Below, in pieces: positions 47,338 through 57,314 of a stretch of 64,000 nucleotides of DNA. The notes below the pieces were generated by a model. That model saw only the letters and a program-made list of their open reading frames with translations, did no database searches and was not told where the DNA came from. The position numbers and the translations under genes are program-made. The stretch covers positions 170,472,993-170,536,992 of the forward strand of contig CM060975.1 in the NCBI GenBank assembly GCA_030765065.1, read 5' to 3'. Origin of the DNA: Deroplatys truncata. Taxonomy: Eukaryota; Arthropoda; Insecta; Mantodea; Mantidae. Position 1 is the stretch's first letter; every line of letters starts with the position of its first letter.

Positions 47338-47385
47338 GGAGAATTCAATACCTTCTCTACCTACCCTGTACGTGGTAGAGAAAGT

Positions 47386-48298
47386 ATCAGAGTTGTACTG
47401 TTAGAAGCATTGATTTAATATATTTGCGTAAGAATAAACACAGACTATTACAGTTGTGAATCATAAAATTATTTCCTCCTTCGTAATCGTTAATAAAAAT
47501 GTTACGTATATGCCACAAAGCATTTAAATTTTGATATGAGCTTCAATCTATTCTCCTCAATACAAAACTAATACAAATACATTTACACATTTTGCACTCA
47601 GTTATTACTTTCCAAAATAAATGTTTTGAATATTCAATATGCTGGGCTTATTTGAAAGCATTTACAATGAGAAATTTGGCGTTTGCATCTCATAGTACTC
47701 TTAATACCTGCTATGTAAATAAAATGTTTCATAAATGTTTCTAAGGTTGATACATATCCGCATATGAACGCTAGTAATTTAATTGCGTAATATTATTCAG
47801 ATATTCATCTTTGTAGAATAAAGAAAAATATGAACACCCATAATCTATTTATGTAAACCCTACCTAAAAATTGCCACGAACGCTTCCAAATAATCCATTT
47901 CTTACTGTTTGTTTCACAGAATGCAGAATTGTATAATGAAAACACTAAAGAAACGAACAATATTTCATAATTAAGTGTATTATTCAAAAACAAAGAGAAT
48001 CTATGAGTAAATCTGCACGATTATAAAACTGGAGACCTAAACTCACATAACAATAAACTGGCGTGCGTTCGGATTAAAGGCTTGTAAAGGATCACAATAA
48101 ATTAACTGTTGCCGCGTCGATATGCCAATTTGTGGTTAAATTTCAGGCCGTTACTTGTGATAGTTGTTAGCCAGGATTCATCCCATGCAAATAAGTCGGA
48201 CAATTTTCATGAATGTATATACATATGTACCCAGAGCTCCCTATTGTAGCATATAACAAAATACGCGCGAGTTATTGAGCCCACAGACAAGAATTATA
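47386..48298. other. Intergenic-like DNA, nothing recognised
   Basis: AT-rich with no supported feature. Confidence 0.4.
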
Positions 48299-49521
48299 CT
48301 TCTCTTTCTATCTCCTCACCTATGGTAGCTAGTTGAAGTATTGTATTTCACCCAAGAATTGTGCATCGAGTTTCATCGGAAACGAGGGAGTGAGTGAGAG
48401 CATGTGTGTGCGAGGATATTAGAGAGAAAGAGCGTATGTGTGTGCGCGCGCGTATATGACAGCATAACTCAAAATGAAAATCTTCATCTTCCAAGAATGT
48501 CACACAAAGATTTTAAAGAAAATTTTCCCAACCCAAACTACTCTTTGCATTTTCGTTATTATTGATTTTGTCAAATATGGTTTTTGCGATTTTTATTAAA
48601 ATGCTATATGCTTCAGATACGATCGGAATGGCTCAGACGACATTGTGGCCCGCATTAGGGAGGTCCAGGTTCGATTCCTGGCGGCCTCCTACTCTGACCA
48701 TGGGGTTTTTCGTGGTTTTCCTCTGGCCGTCTAACCGAATGAAGGGGTGGTGTATTCTACCACGATTTCTCCTTTGCCTCATTTCCTGTCATTTCATCTT
48801 TCTCCGTAATCTTTTAGGCAGGGTTCCGTAGTACCTCTCGTGGGACTCTTCGCGTTTACTGGCCTAGTGCGGGTGTTCCGTACGCTAGGTACTTGCTGCG
48901 AATCTGTAATCCAGTCTGCCTGCGGACCTGCGACCTCTGCGGCTACAGTACACCATCGTTGCTTCCCCGGGGGGGGGGGGCTATTAGCCACAATAGATAT
49001 AGTTGGTCGCAGTGGCAAGGTGTCCCTCTCCGGTAAATACCTCATTTGCTTAACATGCTTGCATGGCGAATAAAATGCACATCTACAAATTTCTACGACA
49101 AGACCCATTCATTCTGAATGCTTTCTTCAACTGCTAAACCATTGGGAGATAGACAAATTCTTACTACGTGAAAATATATATCCCGTTAAAGGACACAACT
49201 AATGTCAAATAAAATTGTTTGCGGCACTAAATGTTTCGGAAATATTCTTTTGATTTTCAAATAGTTATACTTTTTCAAGTTCTAATTTGCTATTTGGTTT
49301 TTCCCGTGGTCATTCAAAGAGCATAGAATTTCAAAGCCATTACATAACCCGCCGCTTTGAAAATCTGACTATCGCTTTAGCCTACTGTATTCTTCTTATA
49401 CATACAACGAAATGTGTAAATGAGTAATGAAGGTTTACCTCGTCCAACAAGGAGCTGATGGAAGAATAAGAAGAATAGTTTATAGAAGAGTGAGTAAAGA
49501 AAGTGATATGAGAGCAACACA
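48299..49521 (+). repeat. ACTTTCTCTAC-family repeat, copy 11, split by SINE
   Basis: A plus copy beginning ACTTCTCTTTCTATCTCC. It has GTATTGTATTTCACCCAAGA, a TG/GC-rich core (TGTGTGTGCGCGCGCGTATA) and the right end AAGAAAGTGATATGAGAGCA. Family sequence stops at ATGCTATATGCTT and resumes near 49056 with GCATGGCGAATAAAATGCAC; a SINE fills the gap. Confidence 0.8.
48614..49055 (+). mobile_element. SINE, type B, inside repeat copy 11
   Basis: Head GGAATGGCTCAGACGACATT ... CAGGTTCGATTCCTGGCGGC with A (TGGCTCAGACGA) and B (GGTTCGATTCC) boxes. Body TACTCTGACCATGGGGTTTT, TCGTGGTTTTCCTCTGG and a G run at about 48969-48980. ATGCTT occurs at both borders, a possible short target duplication. The 89-, 104- and 77-codon frames across it are not genes. 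Confidence 0.8.
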
Positions 49522-49838
49522 AATTTTTGGTAGTAGCTATTTCCCAGTTTCTCTGTTGGTAGTTTTATATTTTTGACATTTTAAGCAGTATGCCTTGAAA
49601 ACTTACTTTTCTTATAAATTCATTAAAAGAATAGGTATTTTGTCTGGTACACAGTTATCGACAAAAGTTATTCTTTTTCTGCCTTCTGTACATTTGCTAA
49701 TTTAAAAGAATCAAGGATATTTTAACACAATGAATAAAAAGAAATGGAATACAAATATAAGCAATAATTTTGGATTACACATGAAAATAAGCTGTATGGT
49801 TAGAGAAATCCTGTGCAAATTATACGTTATACAATTTT
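49522..49838. other. Short AT-rich spacer
   Basis: Lies between two repeat copies. Nothing recognised. Confidence 0.4.
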
Positions 49839-50265
49839 ACTTTATCTATGGTTTAGGCATCTAAGGTGAAGGAAATATTGCATTCGATAAATAAAGTTTT
49901 ATTTGAATTTAAAGTTTTAGTTTCATGGAAGAATGTGTAGAAATTTATTGATTGCAGCAATTGTGATCAAAGTTTCACCGAAAGCACAGTTTTCAAGTAC
50001 CCCGAATAAAAAGATTTTCAGAAAAGTATAAATATGCGTGTGTGTGTGTGGGTGGGTGGGTGTTTGCATCAGTCGGTGTGACTGTGTGTGCACGCTGACA
50101 CATTTATGCCTGCGAATTGCATAAATACTAGAGTTCATTTATAAGTTTGTTAATTTTAAGGCTGGAAGTTGAAGTTTTTTCAGAAAATTCTCCCACCTCA
50201 AACAACCATTTAATTTAAAAACGTATTCCTTATTTTGTTTTCTCGCTTCTTGAGATATTACAATG
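49839..50265 (+). repeat. ACTTTCTCTAC-family repeat, copy 12, diverged
   Basis: The most diverged plus copy. ACTTTATCTATGG, GGTGAAGGAAATATTGCATT, AGTTTCACCGAAAGCACAGT, a TG/GGTG core at about 50038-50061 and CAGAAAATTCTCCCACCTCA follow in family order. The right half cannot be traced. Confidence 0.6.
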
Positions 50266-50534
50266 AAGATACAATGCGCATCTTGAGTTTTAACTTAATT
50301 TTTGCATAAAATACAAATGTTAAGGTATTATGCATTTCCAAAATATTGGTTTGGTTTATCACATTGTACTCCTACATGTCAGGATTATTTTGTTTCTCAT
50401 AAGCTTGTACAAGAAGTACTAATACTTTCAAAATATAATTACTGATCGGTTGTACCCAGCCCACTTGGTTCCATTTACATACCACCTTTTACTCGGTTCA
50501 TATGAGCGGCTTTTTACCTTTGGAGCAATTGCAC

Positions 50535-50692
50535 ATTAGCAATGATATTTTCTCGTTAAATTTGGGTGGTATTGTTTTGGGTATTTACATGAAATTCACA
50601 CACGCATTCACACGGCTAAAGAAAAACTCCCACACTCCAGCTCGGAATCGAATCTGGGAACTCTTTGTACGCATGCTAACACTAGATCATTA
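50535..50692 (-). mobile_element. SINE, type E relative, reverse
   Basis: Minus strand: CTAGTGTTAGCATGCGTACA, B box CCAGATTCGATTCCGAGCTG, then GTGTGGGAGTTTTTCTTTAG. The start of the body resembles the 31.0-kb SINE (GGGAAGTTTTCTGTAGCC after the B box). Only the head and the start of the body are seen; the 63-codon plus frame here is not a gene. Confidence 0.55.
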
Positions 50693-51420
50693 AGAGGATT
50701 TTTGATATACAACCTAGAAATATTTACATGCTTAATAGAAAGATGAAAAATAAATGTTTATCGAATGACGTGTAGCAGGCGTGAAAAGTATTAATTGGTG
50801 AAGAAATTTATGCGAACACGCCTAAATTGGCAAAGTTAGGTGATAGTCTATGACAGTGTGTCGACGTGCATTTGTCGTTTTTAAAATTATATTTCAAATG
50901 ATTTTCATGGAATACAGGGTAGGTTTAAGGATACCGAGTTGTATTGTAATGTAACAATCCAGTTTCCACGTATGCATTTGGAAAACCTTAATGGGTAGAT
51001 CTACTCCGTATCAGCCTTGTTAGGAAAACGTGGGCTCTGCATTAAGTGCGTGCCTCTCTAGTAGGTAAAAGCGCTGCGCCACTCGAAATCAGGTTTTCCG
51101 TTTCTTAACGTATAACGTTTAAGAGGCAACAGCACTCCTAATTCCTGCTTTCGACTTGCGCTTTATTCGAGCACTGCTATTCTGTGCACGTCATTTCCTG
51201 TACTCTAAATGGGAGATACAGAGGGATGCTTCTGATGAAAAATGGATAGCCAGAGACGGAAATAGCCCTCGAGGAAAGCCAGACGTCTCGTTGAAATATC
51301 CTGCCTGTATCTAACCTGTGCTCTTAAGGATTTATGCTCCTTCCCATTTGGAATGCCCTCAATAAAGCAGCCAATCTATAGGGAGCAATAATTCCATTCC
51401 CTTAACACAATAGAAAAAAG
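50693..51420. other. Intergenic-like DNA, nothing recognised
   Basis: GC-richer near 50995-51330 but with no recognisable coding or repeat structure. Confidence 0.35.
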
Positions 51421-52050
51421 TTCTGATTGTTAGATTCATATGACTTTCTCTACTCCCTGTCGTTTATTAATGGATACACAAAGTACTATTACGAAAGCTT
51501 ATTACCTATTATTACGAATTATTATTACCTACCTCTTTCAATGAATTAAACATTTGCAGAAATAGTTATATTGCAGTTTTCGTTACAAACACAAAGGGAA
51601 CGCCCTTATCAGATGTTTAAGATCTGGGCGCTATATAATGGATTAAAAATGCCACATTCTTTCCCTGACATGGCGAGAAACAACTGAATATCGACAGGAC
51701 TTTAAAACAATGACTAAGCTTTGAACAATTTGAACAATTTTGAACAATTATCTTGGAAATGATTTATGCCACAAAAAAGTTATTTGAAACAAATTGTATG
51801 TTTTAAAGATAATGTTATTTCCAGAAAATTCAAGATATACATTTTAATTGTCATGTAAATATATAAAGTATGTAGTAATTTAATCAAAATGGTTTGAGCC
51901 AGTTTTGAAAGAAGAACCAAGGTTTTGAAAAATGTCCCATGCAGAGGATAGTTTGGGGTGAGATGATTTTCTTCAAAATCTTTATGTAACTTAAATGCAA
52001 TTTAGAATTAATTTCACATTTCGCTTTTGAGTTATGCTGTTTACAGACAG

Positions 52051-52087
<37 letters not shown>

Positions 52088-52227
52088 TACACACACACAC
52101 GGACCTTCTTCTGAAAATGCTTTTTTTTAATTCGGGGGCCCTAAAACATGTATTTCCGGTGAAACCTCGTTATCGAAATTTTGGATCGAATGTATGTAGA
52201 ATGTACTATGTACGTGGTAGGGAAAGT
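51421..52227 (-). repeat. ACTTTCTCTAC-family repeat, copy 13
   Basis: A near full-length reverse copy from TTCTGATTGTTAGATTCATA to TACGTGGTAGGGAAAGT. The core is a compound (CT)n-(AC)n microsatellite at about 52054-52100, a base composition not seen in other copies. Confidence 0.85.
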
Positions 52228-52365
52228 AAAAATAATTAGTACTATTGAAAACTGTACAAATATTTTAAAATTATATAGTTCCAAATAATTTTGGTGATTT
52301 TAATGTTTATATTAGTCCAAATGACTATAATAAAATGCACCTGAATTTCATATGGATCTTACTAT

Positions 52366-52864
52366 TGTGGCATGCGGTGTGGTAACACTGTAAGAATATG
52401 TGGTGTGGTAACACTGTAAGAATATGTGATGTGGTAATACTGTATGGTTAAGTTTTAGGTTGGCAATGTAAACAGGTAGTGACGTAGAAGGGGAGGGGTT
52501 AACTGGTTTTGGCTTGAGGAAGCGAGTAGTTGACTTTCTCTTTCAGCCTTGCTTGTGGGGCTGGTAAGACGTGTGTTTTCTAGCATGGCGCTTCGTCAAA
52601 CAGAAAGGTAACCTGTATCACTTTGTTTTGGTATAATATATTGGACATCTAACTTTATAATATGTGGATTAATTATGTAGGTGAACCCTTCCTACCTAAC
52701 CCGTGTTCACTTAATAATATTTCAGTGGTTTTCAGGTGTTGTTAAGTATTTTGTTAGCTTGCCTCCGTCGAATCTCGTGTTAAGAAAATGTCACGTGATG
52801 CTTTTTATCTCGGTCTTGTGCTCTACCGCCCGGTAATGGAGTGAATATAAAAGAGGTTTCGACA
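52366..52864 (+). repeat. 5' LTR
   Basis: Starts TGTGGCATGCGGTGTGG. About 260 bp are directly comparable with the 3' LTR and show about a dozen substitutions, an 8-bp indel and a 26-bp length change. The end at 52864 (TTTCGACA) is inferred from TG...CA and the PBS-like sequence after it. A TATAAAAG at 52846-52853 lies too close to that end to drive a transcript starting inside this LTR, so the true end could be further right. Confidence 0.65.
52375..52455 (+). repeat. 26-bp tandem repeat inside the LTR
   Basis: GGTGTGGTAACACTGTAAGA plus six bases occurs twice perfectly, followed by a worn third copy (GATGTGGTAATACTGTATGG). The 3' LTR has one fewer unit, so the array changed length after insertion. 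Confidence 0.85.
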
Positions 52865-52867
52865 AAT

Positions 52868-52885
52868 TGGTGGAGGGCCGGACAT
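52868..52885 (+). other. Putative primer-binding site
   Basis: TGGTGGAGGGCCGGAC, three bases after the proposed LTR end, begins with the TGG expected opposite a tRNA CCA end. I cannot name the tRNA. Confidence 0.4.
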
Positions 52886-53400
52886 AATTTAATCTTTTGG
52901 GGTGTAGAATTTTGTTCTCCGCCTTGAAAATGTAGTTCACGTAAGTTGGTTCTTCGCGTGTTCCAATGTAATCTATAACTTGCTGGTTTCAGTTTGCAGG
53001 TAAGAGTTTCTTTTTGAAAATTGTCTTATTTTGGTTTAAATTAAAAGTTTAAGCATTTGCTTAAAATCCTCGTGTTTCTAGCATTATTGTGAGTATACTT
53101 TGAATTTTTACAATTGGTTATATGCATAAAATCCAAGCTTTGTCTTGAAGATAAGTCTTTAAGTTAATGCGAAAGCTTTAAGATTATTCTACAAGATTAA
53201 GCTTTGGCTTGTTTAACTCATGCATAAAAAGAATCTCTATCTAGCAAGCTTTCGCTAGACGTTTTTCCAGCAAACGCTTGAAATACGTTGCCCGCACAGC
53301 TGTCGTCTGCCAAATGCGACTCATAACTGTTGTCTCATGTGGCGAGTACAGAAGTGTTTTGCGAATACGGTACCTAACCTATATCGAAGTTATATGCGTA

Positions 53401-53726
53401 ATGGCAGACGAAGTGAATATTCAGAATACCTTTCTAACAATTCTTAAGCAGTTTCCAATACTGATGAATAAATCGCAGATCCCGAGCATCAAAGAAGAGA
53501 AAATGAACGCTTTGCAAACCACCTGCATCAAACTGGAAGAAACTTTAGGCAGAAAATTCACTCCACAGCAGGTGCAGAGAAAGATTCAGAATATGAAGAC
53601 TGAATTAAAAAGAAAAACTGACCATAAGGCCACGGGAAATCAGAAAATAAGGTTAAAAAGGTGGGGAAGAAGAATTTCTGCAGCTGCTTGATGGCGAAAG
53701 CAACCCAAACATTGTTAGGATTCCAG
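53401..53726 (+). pseudogene. Harbinger Myb/SANT-like protein, exon 1
   Basis: Starts MADEVNIQNTFLTILKQFPI at 53401; a frame-linked ATG at 53278 exists, but its product is unlike the family. The reading KFTPQQVQRKIQNMKTELKR is the Myb/SANT-like helix-turn-helix region of Harbinger ORF1 proteins, which bind the element ends and bring the transposase to the nucleus. A frameshift near 53660 breaks the frame; afterwards EEEFLQLLDGESNPN continues in another frame to a splice donor, CCAG|GTAAGA at 53726. The second exon begins at 54641. Inactive because of the frameshift and the stops in exon 2. Confidence 0.7.
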
Positions 53727-54640
53727 GTAAGAATACTAATCGATCTCAGGAACCAATTATTTAGAAGTTTCTGTGTAATTTTTTTTGCTTTGGTTTGTAG
53801 TATCAAATGCAATTTAAAACGTATTCTGTAATGTGATACATTTTATACGTAACCGCTTTAAAATATAAATATATCGGAAAATTACAGCAAATGATAAAGT
53901 ACGTATCAATATGATACTACTTTGGCAAATAAAGGACAGTTTCAAATTCTTTTTTTGCTTCATTATGAATTTTATTAGGTTCTTAAAGACGGTTTTCAAA
54001 CGGGGTTACACATGACTTTCCTTTAAACAACACTAAATTGGCTTATTGTGATTGCCTTTATTTCTGGGTAACAACTGGACGTTGCTGAGTTTACCATTTA
54101 TATAAGTTTTACTGGAAAATCTTTGTTTTCTATTGTAGCTCCTCTAGTTCGAAGAGTTCCAAAATGTAACTGTCTATAGCTCTTATTTGCTGGAGTTAAT
54201 TTTACCAGCTTATAACTAATTTCTCTTAAGAATTTCTCCTTTTCATTGAGATTTGAAGTTATTATGAGCAAAAGTAATCTTAGCATTTATACGTAAGATG
54301 TTAATTATTGAAAGAACAATGACAATTGACATCATCTGTATCCCACTATTACTGAAGAAATTTCACTTTGGGATCACCTCTGAATAATATAATGAAGGTT
54401 ACATTACTAATCACATGGGGATCAGCTTAATCTGTAAACACGACCTTGTAGCACTGACAACAGAGCATTGTCAGCAATAATCAGGCCACAGCTGGACGAC
54501 AATGCATTTGCAGGAAAGTAATTTAATACTTTACAGCGCCATCAACTCCAAACAGTATAACATATCAATAACTAAATAAACTAGTTGTCCTTTTGAATCT
54601 CTTACGGCTAGTTTATTTGGTTTTTTTGTTTACTGTTTAG

Positions 54641-54960
54641 GTGGGTGTTCTGTGGGTGGGAAAGGTTTGGAAGAACAGCTACCAAATGATGCAATGGAGA
54701 AAGTTGAATCTTGATCTACAAATAATGAGAGCATTGCTCTAAATCCCAATAAGAACGCTAATGAAAAGGTTACGCAATCAAATAAATCTAAATTACCTGA
54801 GATCCCTGAAACAAAACATCTGACTACGCATGAACTGCAAAGATTGGTACTCTTAGAATAATTAAAACTGATACGCATGCAGCAGGAGGAGATATTAAAC
54901 AGACAGGGCGTGCTTCCAGTAATAGAAGTACAGGGATCCAATTTTATTCAGAACCTGTAA
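54641..54960 (+). pseudogene. Harbinger Myb/SANT-like protein, exon 2
   Basis: Follows a good acceptor (TTTACTGTTTAG). The frame reads KSKLPEIPETKHLTTHELQR, a stop, then LKLIRMQQEEILNRQGVLPV and ends at 54958-54960. This charged, helical tail with TTHELQRLVLLEQ-type sequence is typical for the ends of these proteins. Two in-frame stops (one near 54712, one before LKLIRM) show decay. The overlapping 103-codon minus frame is a shadow. Confidence 0.6.
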
Positions 54961-55106
54961 CTGTATCCGATAAGCATGTTAAACACTACAGATGGTATTT
55001 ATTTATATTTCACTCAGAGCTGCATAACCATATACATTTGCGTGTATAAAGTTTAAGATTGCCACCAAACTTGGATGTATAGTTTATATTCATAATAGTA
55101 TGTAAT

Positions 55107-56096
55107 TTATTCATTTGCAACATGTTCATACAACAACTGAGAAATTTCGTTTCTTCTTCGCATTCCACGTCGTCTCCAATTTTCATTTTCATTCCTATCT
55201 TCCCCTTCACCCGCATATTCCTCTTCATTTCTATTGTTACCACAACAACGTCGTCTCTCAGATTTTTGTGACATTTTGCAACACAAAGCAACATACAACA
55301 ATACGCGGCACTTTCTTTGTAGGAATTCTGATGGTGTTCATCAATGTAGGAAATCGCCTCTTTAATTGTCCGAAACATCTCTCTATTGTAACTCTACTTC
55401 GGGCATGTTGACGATTATAGTATTCTTCCACAGCATTCACAGGGTTTCTGTATGGAGTTAGTAACCAAGGAGCAATCCCATACCCGGAATCGCCCAGCAG
55501 TATCGCCGTTCCGTCTTGTTCTCGCAATCTTTCAAACACATTTGAATTTCTGAATATGCTGCTGTCATGCACACTGCCAGGTCACGTTGCGTTCACAATT
55601 GTAAACACTTCATCTGAACTGCATGTTGCCTGAACATTAATAGAACAAAACTTTTTTTTGTTTATGTACTCGTGGCTTCAGAATTGGCACATGTGTGCAA
55701 TCTATTGTTCCTATTACACTTGGAAAATTAAATCCATTCTGCCAGTCTTGTTTTGCAGCATTAACTTCTTGCAGTCGTGATGGAAATGTTATCCGCTGAT
55801 TAGCTTCTTTCACTCACACAATGGATGGTTCTACTTACAGTTGATTGATGAACTCCAGCATCTTCTCCGACACCAGTCTGAAATCCCGGGTCGCCAACGA
55901 AACGTGGAAATATTTGCATCCTTTGCTTCGATTCAGTGCACCTCCTTGTGTTGCTGTGTTCTCTCCCCTTGAAATGGTGTGAAATAAACTCGACATTGTC
56001 CTCATTGAATCTATAAAATGATTTGTACACACATTCTCTGCATTGTCGCTTCGCTCGATACACTTTTCTTTGACGGATATTCATGAACTGTGCCAT
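55107..56096 (-). pseudogene. Harbinger-type DDE transposase (HARBI1-like)
   Basis: Runs leftwards from ATG 56096. N-terminal part: RFNEDNVEFISHHFKGREHS and VGEDAGVHQSTVSRTIHCV, the helix-turn-helix zone typical of DDE_Tnp_4 (Harbinger) proteins. Catalytic residues are visible: first Asp in IGTIDCTHVPI (codon 55700-55702), second Asp in LLGDSGYG (55489-55491), Glu in VTIERCFGQLKRRFP (55381-55383), with 35 residues between the last two. The basic, acidic-mixed tail ends near 55107. Total about 345 codons, normal for the family, so no large deletion; frameshifts occur near 55800, 55620 and 55300. The catalytic triad is kept while the frame is broken, so this is a fairly recent loss. Confidence 0.85.
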
Positions 56097-56393
56097 TTAG
56101 TGGGATAAAACAACTCATAAGACTTCTCTTGTATGAATCAAGTCACCTACTGAGGCATCTTGAAAAAGTCAAGATTAATCTAGAGGAAGTGAAGCTTTTG
56201 CTTGTTTTATGCATCGGATTTGCACTTAAAGTCAAGTCGTTGCTGGAAAATTCAAGCTAAAGCTAGGCAGCTAGCTGGCTCCAAAGCAAATGCTAGACCT
56301 AGGTCAAGCCTAAGCTGTTCTATGTATTAAAAGCCAAGATTATACTTGAAAATTAGCAAGGTAAAGCTTATGCTTCACTTTATGCATACCACC

Positions 56394-57314
56394 TAATGTC
56401 TTATTGGCGGGGTGTCGTTACCTTTGGCTTCACTCTTCCCTTTATCATGGTTTAAATTCTTTTGTATGAGAAGCTTTCTACAATATTCCTTATAGATTTC
56501 TAGTGTTTTGAAGTATTTTTGTGACCTGTGGGAATTTGAGTTTTATCTTGAAAGCTGCTAATGTAATTTCCACGTGTTACCTTGTGTTTCTAAAATTTCT
56601 ATTTTGAATGATAAATACTAATATTTCTTAGAGATTTCATTGTATTTTGCAGTTATTGTATACTTCTACGCATTAACATATTTTTTGTGTATTTTTCCTG
56701 CTGCAACTGTTATGTAAACACGTGTGTTGCTTTCTGTTGCGTAATATTGTTTGTTTTCGTAAATTAGAAGGAATTATAGATTGTGAAGTACATTTCTTAC
56801 AGTTTACGTGTTCTGTGCATTAATTTTCGTGTGTTTGTATAAAAAGTGAAGTGGACATATTAAGAGTTCATATTTGTGCATCGTACTTAGGTACGTATAA
56901 CTGCGTTGTGTATGGTGTTTTCTACTTTTTATATGTTAATTTGAGCGATACTCACAGTAGGTGTGACCTATTTTTTTACCTCCAGTATGAGTTTCCTCAC
57001 TGAAGACATCATTTTTGCTAATTTTTTTTGCTCATGTGTATTGTCTGCTTTAAAATCTTGGTCTTGTATCCAAGTGGCTTGGGTGTCAAATCTGTGAAAA
57101 TATAGTACGGTGTTTTAGTCCCCTATAAACATTTCACCGTGCGCCCTTAGTTGTAGTACTACTGATGATATAAAGATTACATTTTATGCTTTGTGGTGAT
57201 ATAAGTACTCAGTTTGTTGTAATTTGTAATTTTAACTTTTAACATTTTTTCTCATTTTCTGGTTGAGGCTATAATCCTTTTAATACTATAAACGGGTTAT
57301 TTTGTGCTGTCAAA
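56394..57314 (+). other. LTR element leader, resumed after Harbinger
   Basis: With 52865-53115 it makes up about 1.2 kb between the 5' LTR and gag. T-rich with no ORF. A CAG|GTAAGAG donor-like site lies in the first part of the leader (about 53000), which might serve splicing. Confidence 0.55.

Larger units (their letters stand above)
45542..47385 (-). repeat. ACTTTCTCTAC-family repeat, copy 10, split by LINE
   Basis: Reverse copy from ATTCTAATGTATTACATTCA to CGTGGTAGAGAAAGT at 47385, with a 0.94-kb LINE fragment at 46395-47337. Before the LINE it follows the family to TCAGTGGAATCTCGG. After it, GAATTCAATACCTTCTCTAC and CCCTGTACGTGGTAGAGAAAG supply the expected left terminus. The CA core is at about 46245-46290. 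Confidence 0.85.
53116..56393. mobile_element. PIF/Harbinger DNA transposon nested in the LTR element
   Basis: 3278 bp with short imperfect inverted ends: left GGTTATATGCATAAA and, read inward from the right, GGTGGTATGCATAAA. ATGCATAAA recurs about 100 bp inside the left end and TTTATGCAT about 185 bp inside the right, like subterminal repeats. It contains the two genes typical of the superfamily, a Myb/SANT-like gene on the plus strand and a DDE transposase on the minus strand, pointing at each other. The expected 3-bp TWA target duplication is not clean (ATT left, TAA right). Confidence 0.8.

Noticed and set aside
52846-52853. TATA box as the LTR promoter
   Set aside because: It lies about 11 bp from the proposed LTR end, so transcription would begin outside the LTR; either the LTR end is misplaced or the match is chance.
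53113-56396. Exact 3-bp target duplication for the Harbinger element
   Set aside because: The flanks are ATT and TAA at the best boundaries, not identical; decay or boundary error cannot be told apart.
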